Positions 25,726 to 34,194 of a stretch of DNA of 38,174 nt are shown here, in pieces. The DNA lies in assembly GCA_021202525.1 (NCBI GenBank), contig JAJQCV010000104.1:1-38174 (forward strand). The letters are read 5' to 3'. The notes beneath the pieces are model-generated. The model did not search any database. It saw nothing but the letters and a program-made list of their open reading frames with translations, and was not told the origin of the DNA. The number at the start of each line of letters is the position of its first letter. Position 1 is the first letter of the stretch. This DNA comes from Akkermansiaceae bacterium. Its GTDB lineage: Bacteria; Verrucomicrobiota; Verrucomicrobiia; Verrucomicrobiales; Akkermansiaceae. The position numbers were made by a program, and so were the translations under genes.

Positions 25726-26847
25726 ATGAACCGCATTCCCACCTCGCCGAACGATCCCGTCAACACGGACATCCTCATGGTGGCGGAAGACCGCGTCAAA
25801 GGTTTCCGCCGCCTGCCCTTCCACTCCATTGCCGAACAGTGCGGCCACCCCGTGCCCCTGGTCATTGAACGGCTCAAGGCCATGATGGACGCCGGCGTGG
25901 TGCGGCGCGTGCGCCAGACGCTTCTGGCCACCAAGCTGGCCCAGGGAGCCCTGGTAGCCTGGCGCGTGCCGGAAGAAAGGCTGGAAGCCGCCTTTGACTG
26001 GATGAAGGCGCACGACCCCTTCACGGGCCATGTGGTGCTCCGCAACACGGACAGCGCCAATCCCGGAGCCGGCTACCGGCTCTGGACCACGATCAAGGTG
26101 CCCGTGGGCTGCGGCACGCTGGAAGAACATTGCGGCATCCTGAAGCGCCACGTCGGCGCGGATGACTACGTCCTGCTGCCCGCCCGCGGCGTCTTTGCAC
26201 TGGGTGTGGGCCACATGCGCCGCAGGAACCTCCAGCCCGGCGACAAGACGCCAGAACCCGCCCCCATGCAGGAGACGAAAACCGTCTCCCTCTCCGGTCT
26301 GGAATGGAAAGTACTGCTTTCCGTCAAGGAACAGCTCAAGCCGGAGGAGATGGTGGAAGATCCCTGGTCCCTCCGCGCCGCCCAGATGGGACTGAGCACG
26401 GAGGAATACTGCCGCACGGCGGAAGAACTGGACAGAAAGCAGGTGATCGGCCGCTTTGCCACCTTCCTGGAGCATGTACGCGCCAAAACGGAGGACGGCC
26501 CCGTCACCAAATACAACGGACTGTTCCACTGGACGGTACCCGCCGGCATGGAAATCCGGGCCGGTTCCGAATGCGGACGCCACATCTGCATGACCCACTG
26601 CTATTGGAGAACGGGGGGGGACGTCTTCGGCGGCGCGCAGATCATGGGCGTGGTGCACGGACTGGAACGGGACTCCGTGATGGAGCATAAGGCCGCCATT
26701 GACCGCCACCTGGACGCCAAAGGCATCCCCGTGCTGCATACGGCCGTCTTCTGGGGAGAACGCTCGGAAATCAAGCCTTCCGAAATCTCTCCGGAAGTGT
26801 ACCAAAAATGGCTGGAAGACGTCAAAAGCGCCCCCACCCTCCCATAG
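25726..26847 (+). CDS. Lrp/AsnC-like protein resembling siroheme decarboxylase (AhbA/AhbB, NirDL type)
   Basis: The 373-residue protein consists of two similar halves. Each has an AsnC-type helix-turn-helix and an alpha/beta domain. The first half has FRRLPFHSIAEQCGHPVPLVIERLKAMMDAGVVRRVRQTLLATKLAQGALVAWRVPEERL; the second has VIGRFATFLEHVRA...NGLFHWTVP, then ICMTHCYWR and IMGVVHGLERD. THCYWR followed by MGVVHG recalls the HCY-R...MIHG blocks of siroheme decarboxylases. Those enzymes remove two acetate carboxylates from siroheme to give didecarboxysiroheme in the alternative haem route and in haem d1 synthesis. Usually two separate proteins form the enzyme; here both halves are fused. No other haem or siroheme gene is nearby, so a DNA-binding regulator is possible. 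The terminator of rng lies 8 bp upstream of the ATG. Confidence 0.65.
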   Translation: MNRIPTSPNDPVNTDILMVAEDRVKGFRRLPFHSIAEQCGHPVPLVIERLKAMMDAGVVRRVRQTLLATKLAQGALVAWRVPEERLEAAFDWMKAHDPFTGHVVLRNTDSANPGAGYRLWTTIKVPVGCGTLEEHCGILKRHVGADDYVLLPARGVFALGVGHMRRRNLQPGDKTPEPAPMQETKTVSLSGLEWKVLLSVKEQLKPEEMVEDPWSLRAAQMGLSTEEYCRTAEELDRKQVIGRFATFLEHVRAKTEDGPVTKYNGLFHWTVPAGMEIRAGSECGRHICMTHCYWRTGGDVFGGAQIMGVVHGLERDSVMEHKAAIDRHLDAKGIPVLHTAVFWGERSEIKPSEISPEVYQKWLEDVKSAPTLP

Positions 26848-26977
26848 CGCATCCCGTCCTTTCCCTTCCTACGGCCTGGTGCGGCCCGTGGCAAACTTGT
26901 TTCACGAACGGCATTCCCTTCCGCACCTCCATTCTGGCATGGTGGCGACGCTCCCACAACCCTGCGGAGCATGCGCC

Positions 26978-28645
26978 ATGAAAACACACCATCTTTATTC
27001 CACAGCCATGATCCTGGCCGCCGCGGCCATGATCTCCGCCCAGCCCCTGGCCGCCCAAACCATCAGCGGCACCCAGACCAAGGCGGTCAACATGACGGAA
27101 GGCAAGCTGACCGTCACGGGAACGGGATTCCTGAACGTTGAAAAAAACGCCATCAACCTGAACAAGGAAATTCAGTCCCCCCTGGAAATTGAAATCCTGG
27201 AAGGGGGCCGCGTATCCGGAAAAAGGGCTCTCGTGCTTGATCCGGGCATGGAAAAGGGAGTCACGGGAGAGTTGATCCGCCTGAACAATGCAGGCACGAT
27301 GACAGGCACGGGAAACCAGGCCATCGACCTCCGCTACATGATCAACACTGCCGCCACCATCACCAATACCGGCGCCATTTCCGCTTCCCAGAAAGGCGCC
27401 GTCAAGCTGGGCAACAACGCCACCCTCATCAACTCCGGCCTTATTGAAACGACGGCAGCCGGGGAAAACGGCATCACCGCCAAAAACTATGACCCGGTGG
27501 ACGACGGCATCTCCACCTTCGCGCACGGGCTCCAGCTCACCAATTCCGGAGACGGCAGAATCATCGGCATGAAACACGGCGTCACCGGGGAAGGAGAAGC
27601 CGCTGTCACCAATTCCGCCCTGATTGAAGGCAAGGGAGGCTCCGGCCTGAACTGGGACTGGGCCCCAACCCTTCAGCAAAACGACAAATACACCGTCACC
27701 GTAGTCAATGAAGAAAACGGCATTATCCGCGGCACGGGGAACACCACCGCCCTGGACGGGGACGGGGTCGACGTGGACTACGCCGTCAACCTGACCAACC
27801 GGGGCCAGATCATCGCCAGGGACTCCTTCGGCAGTGCGGACGGCCTGGCCATCGGCGGCGGCAGCGTGACCAATTCGGGAACCATCTCCGCTTCCAACTC
27901 CAACGCGGCCGGACAGGCCTATGGAATTCTGGTGGATGATTCCGACGGAGGAAACGCCTTTGAAGCCGTCACCATCCTCAACTCCGGAATCATCCAGGGA
28001 GAAGGAAGCAACGGCGTAGGCATCAAAATCGTCAGCGACCGGGCCAACAGCATTACGATGACAGGCGGCCTGATTCATGGCGGCAGCGGAACGGCGGTCA
28101 CCATGGGTTCCGGAAACGACATCTTCACCTACACGGCCGGAAACGTCAGCGGCGGCATCGACGGCGGAGCCGGAAACAATGCCATGGTCTTCCAAAGTAC
28201 CGCCGGACAGAGCACGACCTTCAATGCCGACCTGAAAAACTTCAATTCCATACGGGTTGAATCGGGAAACATCGTTCTGAGCGGGCTCACCATCACGATG
28301 GAGCTTGCCTCCCTCAGCCAGAATTCCCCCCTGTTCACGCTTTCCGGCAGCACCACCAGGGAAACCGGCCCCTCCCTGGGCTTTCAGGACGTAACCCTCC
28401 AACTGCTGGGAACCGGAAACGCCGATACCGCTTCCGGCGACGGAGGGATGGTTTACTTCCAACTGGCATCCGACGGCATCAGCCTGAACGGGCTGAATAT
28501 CCGCACGGAACAGGGGTACCAGCTGGACCTGAGCCGGGACGGCTTCATCGGCATCAACTTCAATACTCCGGAACCGGCCGCCGCCGCTCTGGGTATCTCC
28601 GGCTTCTCCCTCGCCCTGCTGCGTCGGAGGCGCAAAGCAGCCTGA
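26978..28645 (+). CDS. Beta-helix passenger protein with PEP-CTERM-type C-terminal tail
   Basis: The 555-residue protein starts with a signal peptide (MKTHHLYSTAMILAAAAMISAQPLAAQ). The body is a string of imperfect repeats of about 20-30 residues around NSG/NTG motifs: LINSGLIETTAAGENGI, LTNSGDGRIIG, VTNSALIEGKGGSG, VTNSGTISASNS, ILNSGIIQGEGSNGVGI. These are the turns of a right-handed beta-helix as found in autotransporter passengers. The C-terminus (NTPEPAAAALGISGFSLALLRRRRKAA) has the PEP motif, a short hydrophobic stretch and a basic tail: a PEP-CTERM sorting signal, the type read by exosortase. No outer-membrane barrel is present, so this protein should be exported, sorted and attached at the surface rather than self-transported. 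I chose the ATG at 26978 because the signal peptide begins there. It is likely an envelope adhesin or structural protein. Confidence 0.85.
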   Translation: MKTHHLYSTAMILAAAAMISAQPLAAQTISGTQTKAVNMTEGKLTVTGTGFLNVEKNAINLNKEIQSPLEIEILEGGRVSGKRALVLDPGMEKGVTGELIRLNNAGTMTGTGNQAIDLRYMINTAATITNTGAISASQKGAVKLGNNATLINSGLIETTAAGENGITAKNYDPVDDGISTFAHGLQLTNSGDGRIIGMKHGVTGEGEAAVTNSALIEGKGGSGLNWDWAPTLQQNDKYTVTVVNEENGIIRGTGNTTALDGDGVDVDYAVNLTNRGQIIARDSFGSADGLAIGGGSVTNSGTISASNSNAAGQAYGILVDDSDGGNAFEAVTILNSGIIQGEGSNGVGIKIVSDRANSITMTGGLIHGGSGTAVTMGSGNDIFTYTAGNVSGGIDGGAGNNAMVFQSTAGQSTTFNADLKNFNSIRVESGNIVLSGLTITMELASLSQNSPLFTLSGSTTRETGPSLGFQDVTLQLLGTGNADTASGDGGMVYFQLASDGISLNGLNIRTEQGYQLDLSRDGFIGINFNTPEPAAAALGISGFSLALLRRRRKAA

Positions 28646-28928
28646 ATGCCCGGGCGCTCATCAGAACCGCAATAAAAAGACATTCTCAGCAAAAGCATCT
28701 TCTTGCTTCCGGCCGGAAAGTCCGTCAATGAGGCCTTTCCGTTGCGAGCCCGCCAATCCGGACAAGGTAACAGGGCGCCCGGCAGGAGCTATTGGATATT
28801 TACATTTGCACAGCCGGATATTACAATAGAAAAACAGATCCGCGTCCGTTCGCCTGAAACCAATAAGGCGAACCATGCCAAATGGGAATCGGCGGAGTTT
28901 ATCATATCAAGTAAAGGAGAAACCGGAC
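28646..28928. other. Intergenic region, no gene seen
   Basis: These 283 bases lie between the PEP-CTERM gene and the VOC gene. They become A+T-richer toward the VOC gene. A 12-base palindrome TTCCGGCCGGAA is present near 28710. I see no terminator with a clear T-run, no RNA gene, and no supported small coding region. Confidence 0.4.
28912..28921 (+). promoter_or_regulatory. Strong ribosome binding site of the VOC gene
   Basis: AAAGGAGAAA stands about 7-10 bases before the ATG at 28929. It decides the start of the VOC gene and is exceptional in this window, where most starts have no such site. Confidence 0.8.
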
Positions 28929-29366
28929 ATGAACAGAATAAATATCATATGCCTCGGCGTTAAAGACATGGAAAAGGCCATCCGTTTTTACCGGGACGGC
29001 CTGGGCTTTCAGACAAAGGAAAAAAGCAACACCCCCGATGTCATCTTCTTCAGTAATTCCGGTACGAAGCTGGAATTATATCCTCTGGATCTTTTGGCAA
29101 AGGATATCAACAAGGACAATCCCCCGGAAACAGGTACGGGATTTGCCGGAATCACGCTTGCCTATAATGCCAAAAGCAAGGAAGAAGTGGTGGAAGTCGT
29201 CGAGCTTGCCCGCAAGGCGGGGGCAACGATTGTAAAAGAACCGCAGGATGTGTTTTGGGGCGGTTTTCATGCTTATTTTGCCGATTTGGACGGCTACTAC
29301 TGGGAAGTCGCGTGGGGACCGAGTGACAAATTTAAATTTGATGACAACGATATGCTGGTTTTGTAA
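28929..29366 (+). CDS. VOC (glyoxalase/bleomycin-resistance) family protein
   Basis: The 145-residue protein has the vicinal-oxygen-chelate layout of paired beta-alpha-beta-beta-beta units. The first holds VKDMEKAIRFYRDGLGFQTK and VIFFSNSGTKLELYPL; the second has SKEEVVEVVELARKAGATIVKEPQDVFWGGFHAYFADLDGYYWEVAWGP, where the last segment carries the usual metal-binding Glu (E in YYWEVAW). The usual first-strand histidine is not obvious (NIICLGV), so it may act as a non-catalytic or altered family member. A strong Shine-Dalgarno site (AAAGGAGAAA, about 10 bases before the ATG) is unlike its neighbours, and the coding region is clearly A+T-richer. I read that as recent transfer, possibly from a Firmicute-like donor. 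Substrate unknown; glyoxalase-related or fosfomycin/bleomycin resistance proteins share the fold. Confidence 0.85.
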   Translation: MNRINIICLGVKDMEKAIRFYRDGLGFQTKEKSNTPDVIFFSNSGTKLELYPLDLLAKDINKDNPPETGTGFAGITLAYNAKSKEEVVEVVELARKAGATIVKEPQDVFWGGFHAYFADLDGYYWEVAWGPSDKFKFDDNDMLVL

Positions 29367-29470
29367 CGGGCAAAACGGGCCTGGGACGAGGGCAGCAATT
29401 TCCTGTTTACCGGACCGGCTGAATGCCGCCCCTAGTCACAGGGAACAGGCGCCTCTTTCAACAGGGGAAA

Positions 29471-29501
29471 GCAGCGTTTCGCGTATATCGTGAAATGCTG
29501 C
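29471..29501 (+). repeat. Inverted repeat forming a 13-bp RNA hairpin
   Basis: GCAGCGTTTCGCG (29471-29483) and CGTGAAATGCTGC (29489-29501) pair over 13 positions around a TATAT loop. Two pairs are G-U on the plus-strand transcript and would be A-C mismatches on the minus strand, which favours a plus-strand RNA structure. The T-rich TTTTTAGGGCG comes about 7-10 bases later. It could be part of a VOC-gene terminator or a REP-like palindrome. Confidence 0.5.
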
Positions 29502-29815
29502 CTTCAGCTTTTTAGGGCGTTTTTTCCGCATTTGGCTCCTTCCTACGGTCTTAGGCTGTAAAAACCGCTTTCTCATGCGGCTTTGGGGAAAGCATAGCAT
29601 GGCCGATTCTATCGGCAGGCCGGACAAGGACTTGACGATTCTTTCTGTTGCGGCGTCCCAATCCCGAATGGAGATGGCTTTACAAAGCCATGCTGCCACG
29701 GGCCATGCCCCTTTAATGCCGGATGGGAGAAAATGCCCGTTTCATGCAGGTTCACGAATCTGCCGTCGCGAAACGGCTTGCCGCCTTCCCACACCCGGAG
29801 CCGCCATCCACATCA

Positions 29816-29860
29816 TGAAAAACGGAACCGCCCTGCAACCCGCGCAGGACGGCTCCGTTT
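29816..29860 (-). terminator. Rho-independent terminator of the TPR operon
   Basis: Arms 29821-29836 and 29844-29860 form a stem of about 16 bp. On the minus-strand RNA its two mismatches are G-U pairs. It is followed on that strand by about five T residues. It lies 40 bp beyond the stop of the gene at 29900. Confidence 0.8.
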
Positions 29861-29899
29861 AAACCGGGAAAAAGTTATAAATATTTCTCCGCCTGGTTC

Positions 29900-30931
29900 C
29901 TACTGCTTCTTTTCCGCTTCCGCAGAAGCCTGTTCGGCAGTCCCGGCGGAAGGATTCTTGTAGGAAACGGCAAAGACGTCGTACTTGGCCGGCAACTTCC
30001 TGTCCGGGAACATGAGTTCATGCAGGTGGTACAGAGCCGCCGCTTCCTTCACATTGAGGGGACGTGTCTTCATCTGCATTTCGGGAATCACGGTTTCCGG
30101 ATTATGCTTCCTGGCCTCCACCGCGGCGGACACCGCAGAGTTTTGCAGGAATTGAGCAACATCCGGCATGCGCAGGTAGGCATCCAGGGAGCGGGTGATG
30201 CTGGCGGAACCCAGGTTCTCGTCGGAACCGTGCAGGAGCACCAGCGCTTCAGCAAAATAATCCAGAGCCTTGTTGGGGTCCCTTGATGCGAGGGAAGCTG
30301 CTCCCAGGGCGTACTTCATGCGCGCCTGCTGAAGGCGCGTGGCGTTCTTCTTCGTTGCGAGGAAGGAGGAGGCCTGGGTCTTCACCTCGTTCCAGTTCCT
30401 GTCCGGAATCAGGGCCATGATTTTGGCCACTTCCAAATCATTTTGTTCGGAAGGGGACAGATTGGTAGCCCTGACGGGGAACCGGGACACCAGTCCCTTC
30501 ACGCCGGCCCAGTCCATCATGCGCATGGCGCATTCCAGTTCATTGACGGCTGCCCGGGCGGACAGGCTGTCCTTGATGGGAAGCGTGGCGGCATACTTGC
30601 CGACCAGGGCATGGAACTTGTTGCGGGCGTCCTGATACTTGCGGTTTTCCATGGCCACCTTCGCGTCGACGAAGTCATCCGTTTCAAAGATGTACAGAGT
30701 CCTGAACGCGCTGGCAGCCTGCTGAAGAATGTCCTGGGATTCCCGTGTTTCCACAAACTGGACCATGGGACCGTTGGCCGACAGGATGAAAATATCCGTC
30801 GGGCGGCCATTCTTGATGGCGGGATTCGCTACGCGGGCCCTCAGGCGGGGAGGGTCCGCGGCGTTCTGCGCCATGGCCGGAACCAGAGTGGACAGACCAG
30901 CCAATACCATTATTACTGAAAGTGCTTTCAT
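29900..30931 (-). CDS. Exported protein with TPR-like helical repeats, unknown function
   Basis: The 343-residue protein has a signal peptide (MKALSVIMVLAGLSTLVPAMAQ) cut after AMAQ. The mature N-terminus (about 25-75) is beta-like and may be a short domain of its own (IFILSANGPMVQFVETR). From about 75 to 300 it is helical with TPR-like units (KYQDARNKFHALVGKYAA; ARMKYALGAASLASRDPNKALDYFAEALVLL). It ends in a Glu/Ala/Lys-rich tail. It starts 26 bp after the stop of the larger TPR gene at 30958, so the two should share a transcript and probably a complex. Exb genes lie further upstream in the same direction behind a terminator. I infer a periplasmic scaffold for an energised envelope machine; no enzymatic motif is present. 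Confidence 0.75.
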   Translation of the reverse strand: MKALSVIMVLAGLSTLVPAMAQNAADPPRLRARVANPAIKNGRPTDIFILSANGPMVQFVETRESQDILQQAASAFRTLYIFETDDFVDAKVAMENRKYQDARNKFHALVGKYAATLPIKDSLSARAAVNELECAMRMMDWAGVKGLVSRFPVRATNLSPSEQNDLEVAKIMALIPDRNWNEVKTQASSFLATKKNATRLQQARMKYALGAASLASRDPNKALDYFAEALVLLHGSDENLGSASITRSLDAYLRMPDVAQFLQNSAVSAAVEARKHNPETVIPEMQMKTRPLNVKEAAALYHLHELMFPDRKLPAKYDVFAVSYKNPSAGTAEQASAEAEKKQ

Positions 30932-30957
30932 GTCGTTTATATGCTAACCGTGTTTCG

Positions 30958-33900
30958 TTATTTCTGACCCCTGGCGGAACGGATGGCCGCTTCATAGGCG
31001 GCGATGTCCGAGCGTTCCTGGCTGACGGCAGGATCGGAACCGAATCTGGACACCTTGTCCTTGACCTGGTTGAGCAGGTCGCTGTCCTCTGCAGTCATCC
31101 TCTTGCGGTTGGCCGGAGTATCCAGCAACTGGACATACTGGCTGCCCGTCCTCCATGCAACGTACCTGTCGGAAGGCTGCTTGCCGGTGCCCTGGGACAT
31201 CCTGTTTCTGTTCCACAGCGTGTCCATCTGGGCCAGCATGGCGGGAGCGGACCATTTCACCAAGCCCTTGTAATCGGCGCCCGTAATGTTCATGAAGCAG
31301 ACCAGGGCCTTGTCCGGCTCATTCTGCTTCAGGTAGGCCTGCCCCTGCAGGAAGAGGACTTCCGGCAAATTCTTCTTGTAGGACTTGTCGGCGCGGTATT
31401 TTTCCGCGGCGGCGATCACGGCGGGCCAGTCCTGGCGCGCGGCGGTGAACTTGACCAGATTGTACTGGGCGTCTTCCATGGCCTTGCGGTCCGGATTGGA
31501 GCTGGATTCCTCCTTGCTCAGTTCATCCTTCATCATCTTGATGGCGGTATCCACCTTGGCGTTATCCTTGCTGCGGCCCAGAGCCACGGCCTTGCCGAAG
31601 ACCGCATTCTTGCGGTACTTGGACATGCCGTTGATGCGGGCCTGCTTGCGCACGGGATTCGGTTCCGACGGATCCAGGATTTCATCAAAGTAGGCAATGC
31701 TTTCCTCCGGCTGGGAGGTGTTGGCCAGGTGCATGCCCAGCTTGACAAGCGTATAGGGAGGCAGGTCGGAGGGCTTGAAGTCGCGCTTCAGTTCCACGAA
31801 GAGCTGCTTGACCAGGCCTTCCTGGGCTGCCTTGGCGGCGCGCTGTTCGTCCGTTTCCGCAGGAGCCTTTTCAAAGGCTTCCTGCGTCTGGGCGATGACG
31901 GCCATGCGGAGCATGGCGCTCAAGGTCTTGTCCGTGTTGTTGTCCACGCCGGGGAACCTGTAGAAATGGTTGCGCAGGGCGTTGGCGTCCAATTCCCGTC
32001 CAAGGGCCTTGTAGCCGGCCATGTAATTCTTGGTGTAGGAATTCACGGCTTCCTCCAGCAGAACGGTCATCTTGGGATCGTCTTTCTTGCCTTCCCGGAC
32101 AATGACTTCCTGCATCTTGACGGCAGAGGGGTCAAACATTTCCTTGTCGTCCTTGAAGAAGTCCATGGCTGCCGCAGCAAGCTGGAGGCTGTAGCGGCTG
32201 CCGGGCATATCGGCAACCTTCCAGTATTCGTCGTACCACTTCTTGACTTCATCCCGGCGGGCCTTGCGGGCGGACTCCACGGCTTCCTTCGGCTCCAGAG
32301 GAAGAGGCTTCCTGGTGGCGTTCACAAGCAGGTTGTACACGGCTTCCGCGGCAGGGCGCTTGTCGCCCAGCTTCTTGGCGGATTCCAGGGCGGCCAGGGA
32401 ATAGGCTTCCGATTCCTGCTCATGCTCCTTGCTGCCGGCGTAAAGGCTGGCGAGCAGGTTGTTGGCATACGGGAACAGGCGGTGATCCTTGAAATTGTCC
32501 ACGATTTCCTTGGCATCCTTGATGGCAAGTTCCTCGTCGCCCGGGTTCTTGCGGCCCAGGTAATTGAAGGCGCGGTCATAAAGCACGGCGGCCAGGTTGG
32601 CGTCATCCTTTTCCGGGAAGCGGGCAATGTAGTTGGTGAAAGCCTGGATGGCGTCATCCGCCCTGCCCAGGTTCGTGTACGTTTCACCCAGCAGGTACAT
32701 GGCCGTTTTCAGGTAGTTGCTGTCCCGGTATTCCTTAACGAAGCGTTCCAGCACGGGAACGGCATCCTTGTAGCGCGAAGCATCGGCGGCACCCAGGTTG
32801 AACAGGGAAGCGCCCTTGCAATACAGCGCCAATTCATAGAACTTGTGGGTGGGGTCGTCCTTATGCAGTTCCATGACCTTGTCCGCCTGCTGAACACAGA
32901 GATCGAACTTCTTGTCCTTCAGCAAGCCTTCCAGGGACAGGGTATTCAACGTGGGGGCGTACTTGGAATTCGGGAACTCCTTGATGTGCTGGGCCACCAG
33001 CTCGCCGCCCTTGTCCGCCTCCCCAAGCTGCCAGGTGGTCATGGCCAGGTAGAACAGATTGTCTTCCCTGCCCGGGGCATCCGGATAGAAGTCATTGATG
33101 AGCTGGTAGGCGGCGCGGGCAACGCGCTGTGAACCATGCACCATGGCCTGGTTGCCCATGAAGTTGAACGTGAAGGCGTCCAGAACCTTGCCTTCCTCCT
33201 TCATCTTGTTGAACTGCTCGATCAGGGCGTTCACCTTTGACTTGTCCAGCGTATGGGAAAGGTCGGTGACGCCGGGGACGGCGCCGTTGGAGCGGCCCAG
33301 GCGGTCCAGGGAATAGTTGGCGTCCGCCAGCACTCCGGCCTGGTCGGGCAAAAGCCCCATCAGCGTCAGGGCCAGGGAGGCATAGTCTTCAGACTCCTTC
33401 TGCTTGCCGCTCTGAAGAAGGGAACGGGATTTTTCCAGGGCTTCCGCAATATCGCTCACCAGCTTGGGGGCGTACAGCGCCACGCGGGTGGGGCTGATGT
33501 TCATCACGGAAGGGTGGGCTTCCACAAATTTCACCGTTTCCTGGCACTTGCCGGTCTTGATGGCGGACTCCACCATCGCCAGGAAGGAATTGGTGATGAC
33601 GGCGTCCGAAATGCGGCGCCCCTTGTAGCGGGAATTCACGCAGGCGGTGAGATTTTCCAGCCCCTTGTCAAAAGAGGGCGGATCCATCCTGAAATAGCAT
33701 TGGGCCAGCAGACCCTGCACTTCCCCGGCGTTCACGTTTCTGGCGACGGGATCGTTGCGGTATTCCTTCAGAAACTTTTCCAGCAGCTCGGCGCCCTTGC
33801 CGAATTCACCCAGGCGGCAGTAATTTTCCCCTTCGCGGAACAGGGCCATCTTCACGAGCTGGTTTTTGGCGCTCGGGAACTTGGTGTAGCAAGCCTTGAA

Positions 33901-34194
33901 AGCTTCCACGGCTTCACTGTATTTCTTCAGTTGGGACAGGCAGACGCCTTTCTGGTAATAAAACCAGCCGAACCCGTCATCCAGGCCCAGCGTCTTGATA
34001 CGGGGTTCATAAACGCGGATGCAGCGGTCAACGGCATCCAGAGCTTCCTGCCACTTGCCTTCCTTCATGGCAGTCAGGGCCGTGCGCTGGTAATCGCGCG
34101 GGCCATTCTGCGCATGAGAGGGCATCACCGCGCCAATGCTCAGCACGGAAACCAGGCCGGCAGCCAGTGCAGTAGTATAGTTTGAGTTGATCAT
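30958..34194 (-). CDS. Very large exported TPR-repeat protein
   Basis: The 1078-residue protein starts with a signal peptide (MINSNYTTALAAGLVSVLSIGAVMPSHAQ) cleaved after SHAQ. The rest is built almost entirely from TPR/Sel1-like helical pairs. Clear TPRs are ALTAMKEGKWQEALDAVDRCIRVY, GWFYYQKGVCLSQLKKYSEAVEAFKACY, REGENYCRLGEFGKGAELLEKFLKEY, AMYLLGETYTNLGRADDAIQAFTNYI and VLFLQGQAYLKQNEPDKALVCFMNI. I chose the ATG at 34194 because the signal peptide starts there; the in-frame start at 34290 would precede it with 32 unlikely residues. Long TPR proteins of this type in Verrucomicrobiota and Planctomycetota sit next to ExbB/ExbD genes, and here exbBDD is upstream. It should act as a periplasmic scaffold. 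I recall reports tying an ExbBD/TPR locus of Akkermansia to mucin uptake, but cannot confirm this is that locus. Confidence 0.85.
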   Translation of the reverse strand: MINSNYTTALAAGLVSVLSIGAVMPSHAQNGPRDYQRTALTAMKEGKWQEALDAVDRCIRVYEPRIKTLGLDDGFGWFYYQKGVCLSQLKKYSEAVEAFKACYTKFPSAKNQLVKMALFREGENYCRLGEFGKGAELLEKFLKEYRNDPVARNVNAGEVQGLLAQCYFRMDPPSFDKGLENLTACVNSRYKGRRISDAVITNSFLAMVESAIKTGKCQETVKFVEAHPSVMNISPTRVALYAPKLVSDIAEALEKSRSLLQSGKQKESEDYASLALTLMGLLPDQAGVLADANYSLDRLGRSNGAVPGVTDLSHTLDKSKVNALIEQFNKMKEEGKVLDAFTFNFMGNQAMVHGSQRVARAAYQLINDFYPDAPGREDNLFYLAMTTWQLGEADKGGELVAQHIKEFPNSKYAPTLNTLSLEGLLKDKKFDLCVQQADKVMELHKDDPTHKFYELALYCKGASLFNLGAADASRYKDAVPVLERFVKEYRDSNYLKTAMYLLGETYTNLGRADDAIQAFTNYIARFPEKDDANLAAVLYDRAFNYLGRKNPGDEELAIKDAKEIVDNFKDHRLFPYANNLLASLYAGSKEHEQESEAYSLAALESAKKLGDKRPAAEAVYNLLVNATRKPLPLEPKEAVESARKARRDEVKKWYDEYWKVADMPGSRYSLQLAAAAMDFFKDDKEMFDPSAVKMQEVIVREGKKDDPKMTVLLEEAVNSYTKNYMAGYKALGRELDANALRNHFYRFPGVDNNTDKTLSAMLRMAVIAQTQEAFEKAPAETDEQRAAKAAQEGLVKQLFVELKRDFKPSDLPPYTLVKLGMHLANTSQPEESIAYFDEILDPSEPNPVRKQARINGMSKYRKNAVFGKAVALGRSKDNAKVDTAIKMMKDELSKEESSSNPDRKAMEDAQYNLVKFTAARQDWPAVIAAAEKYRADKSYKKNLPEVLFLQGQAYLKQNEPDKALVCFMNITGADYKGLVKWSAPAMLAQMDTLWNRNRMSQGTGKQPSDRYVAWRTGSQYVQLLDTPANRKRMTAEDSDLLNQVKDKVSRFGSDPAVSQERSDIAAYEAAIRSARGQK

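Larger units (their letters stand above)
29367..29899. other. Intergenic region, possibly a decayed gene and an RNA hairpin
   Basis: These 533 bases follow the VOC gene and hold no supported intact gene. Minus-strand frames at 29609-29794 (WEGGKPFRDGRFVNLHETG, natural-looking) and 29436-29699 overlap in different frames and may be one broken gene. No family is recognisable. The stretch also contains the stem at 29471-29501 and the terminator of the TPR gene at 29816-29860. Confidence 0.35.

Noticed and set aside
24121..26805. 894-residue open frame on the minus strand across rng and the siroheme-decarboxylase-like gene
   Set aside because: It spans two real genes and a terminator, has shadow-type composition (H, G, V, F, A) and no motif. 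Long antisense frames are common in G+C-rich codon usage.
26822..28462. 546-residue minus-strand frame opposite the PEP-CTERM gene
   Set aside because: Its repeats mirror the NSG repeats of the real gene. No start context or family match.
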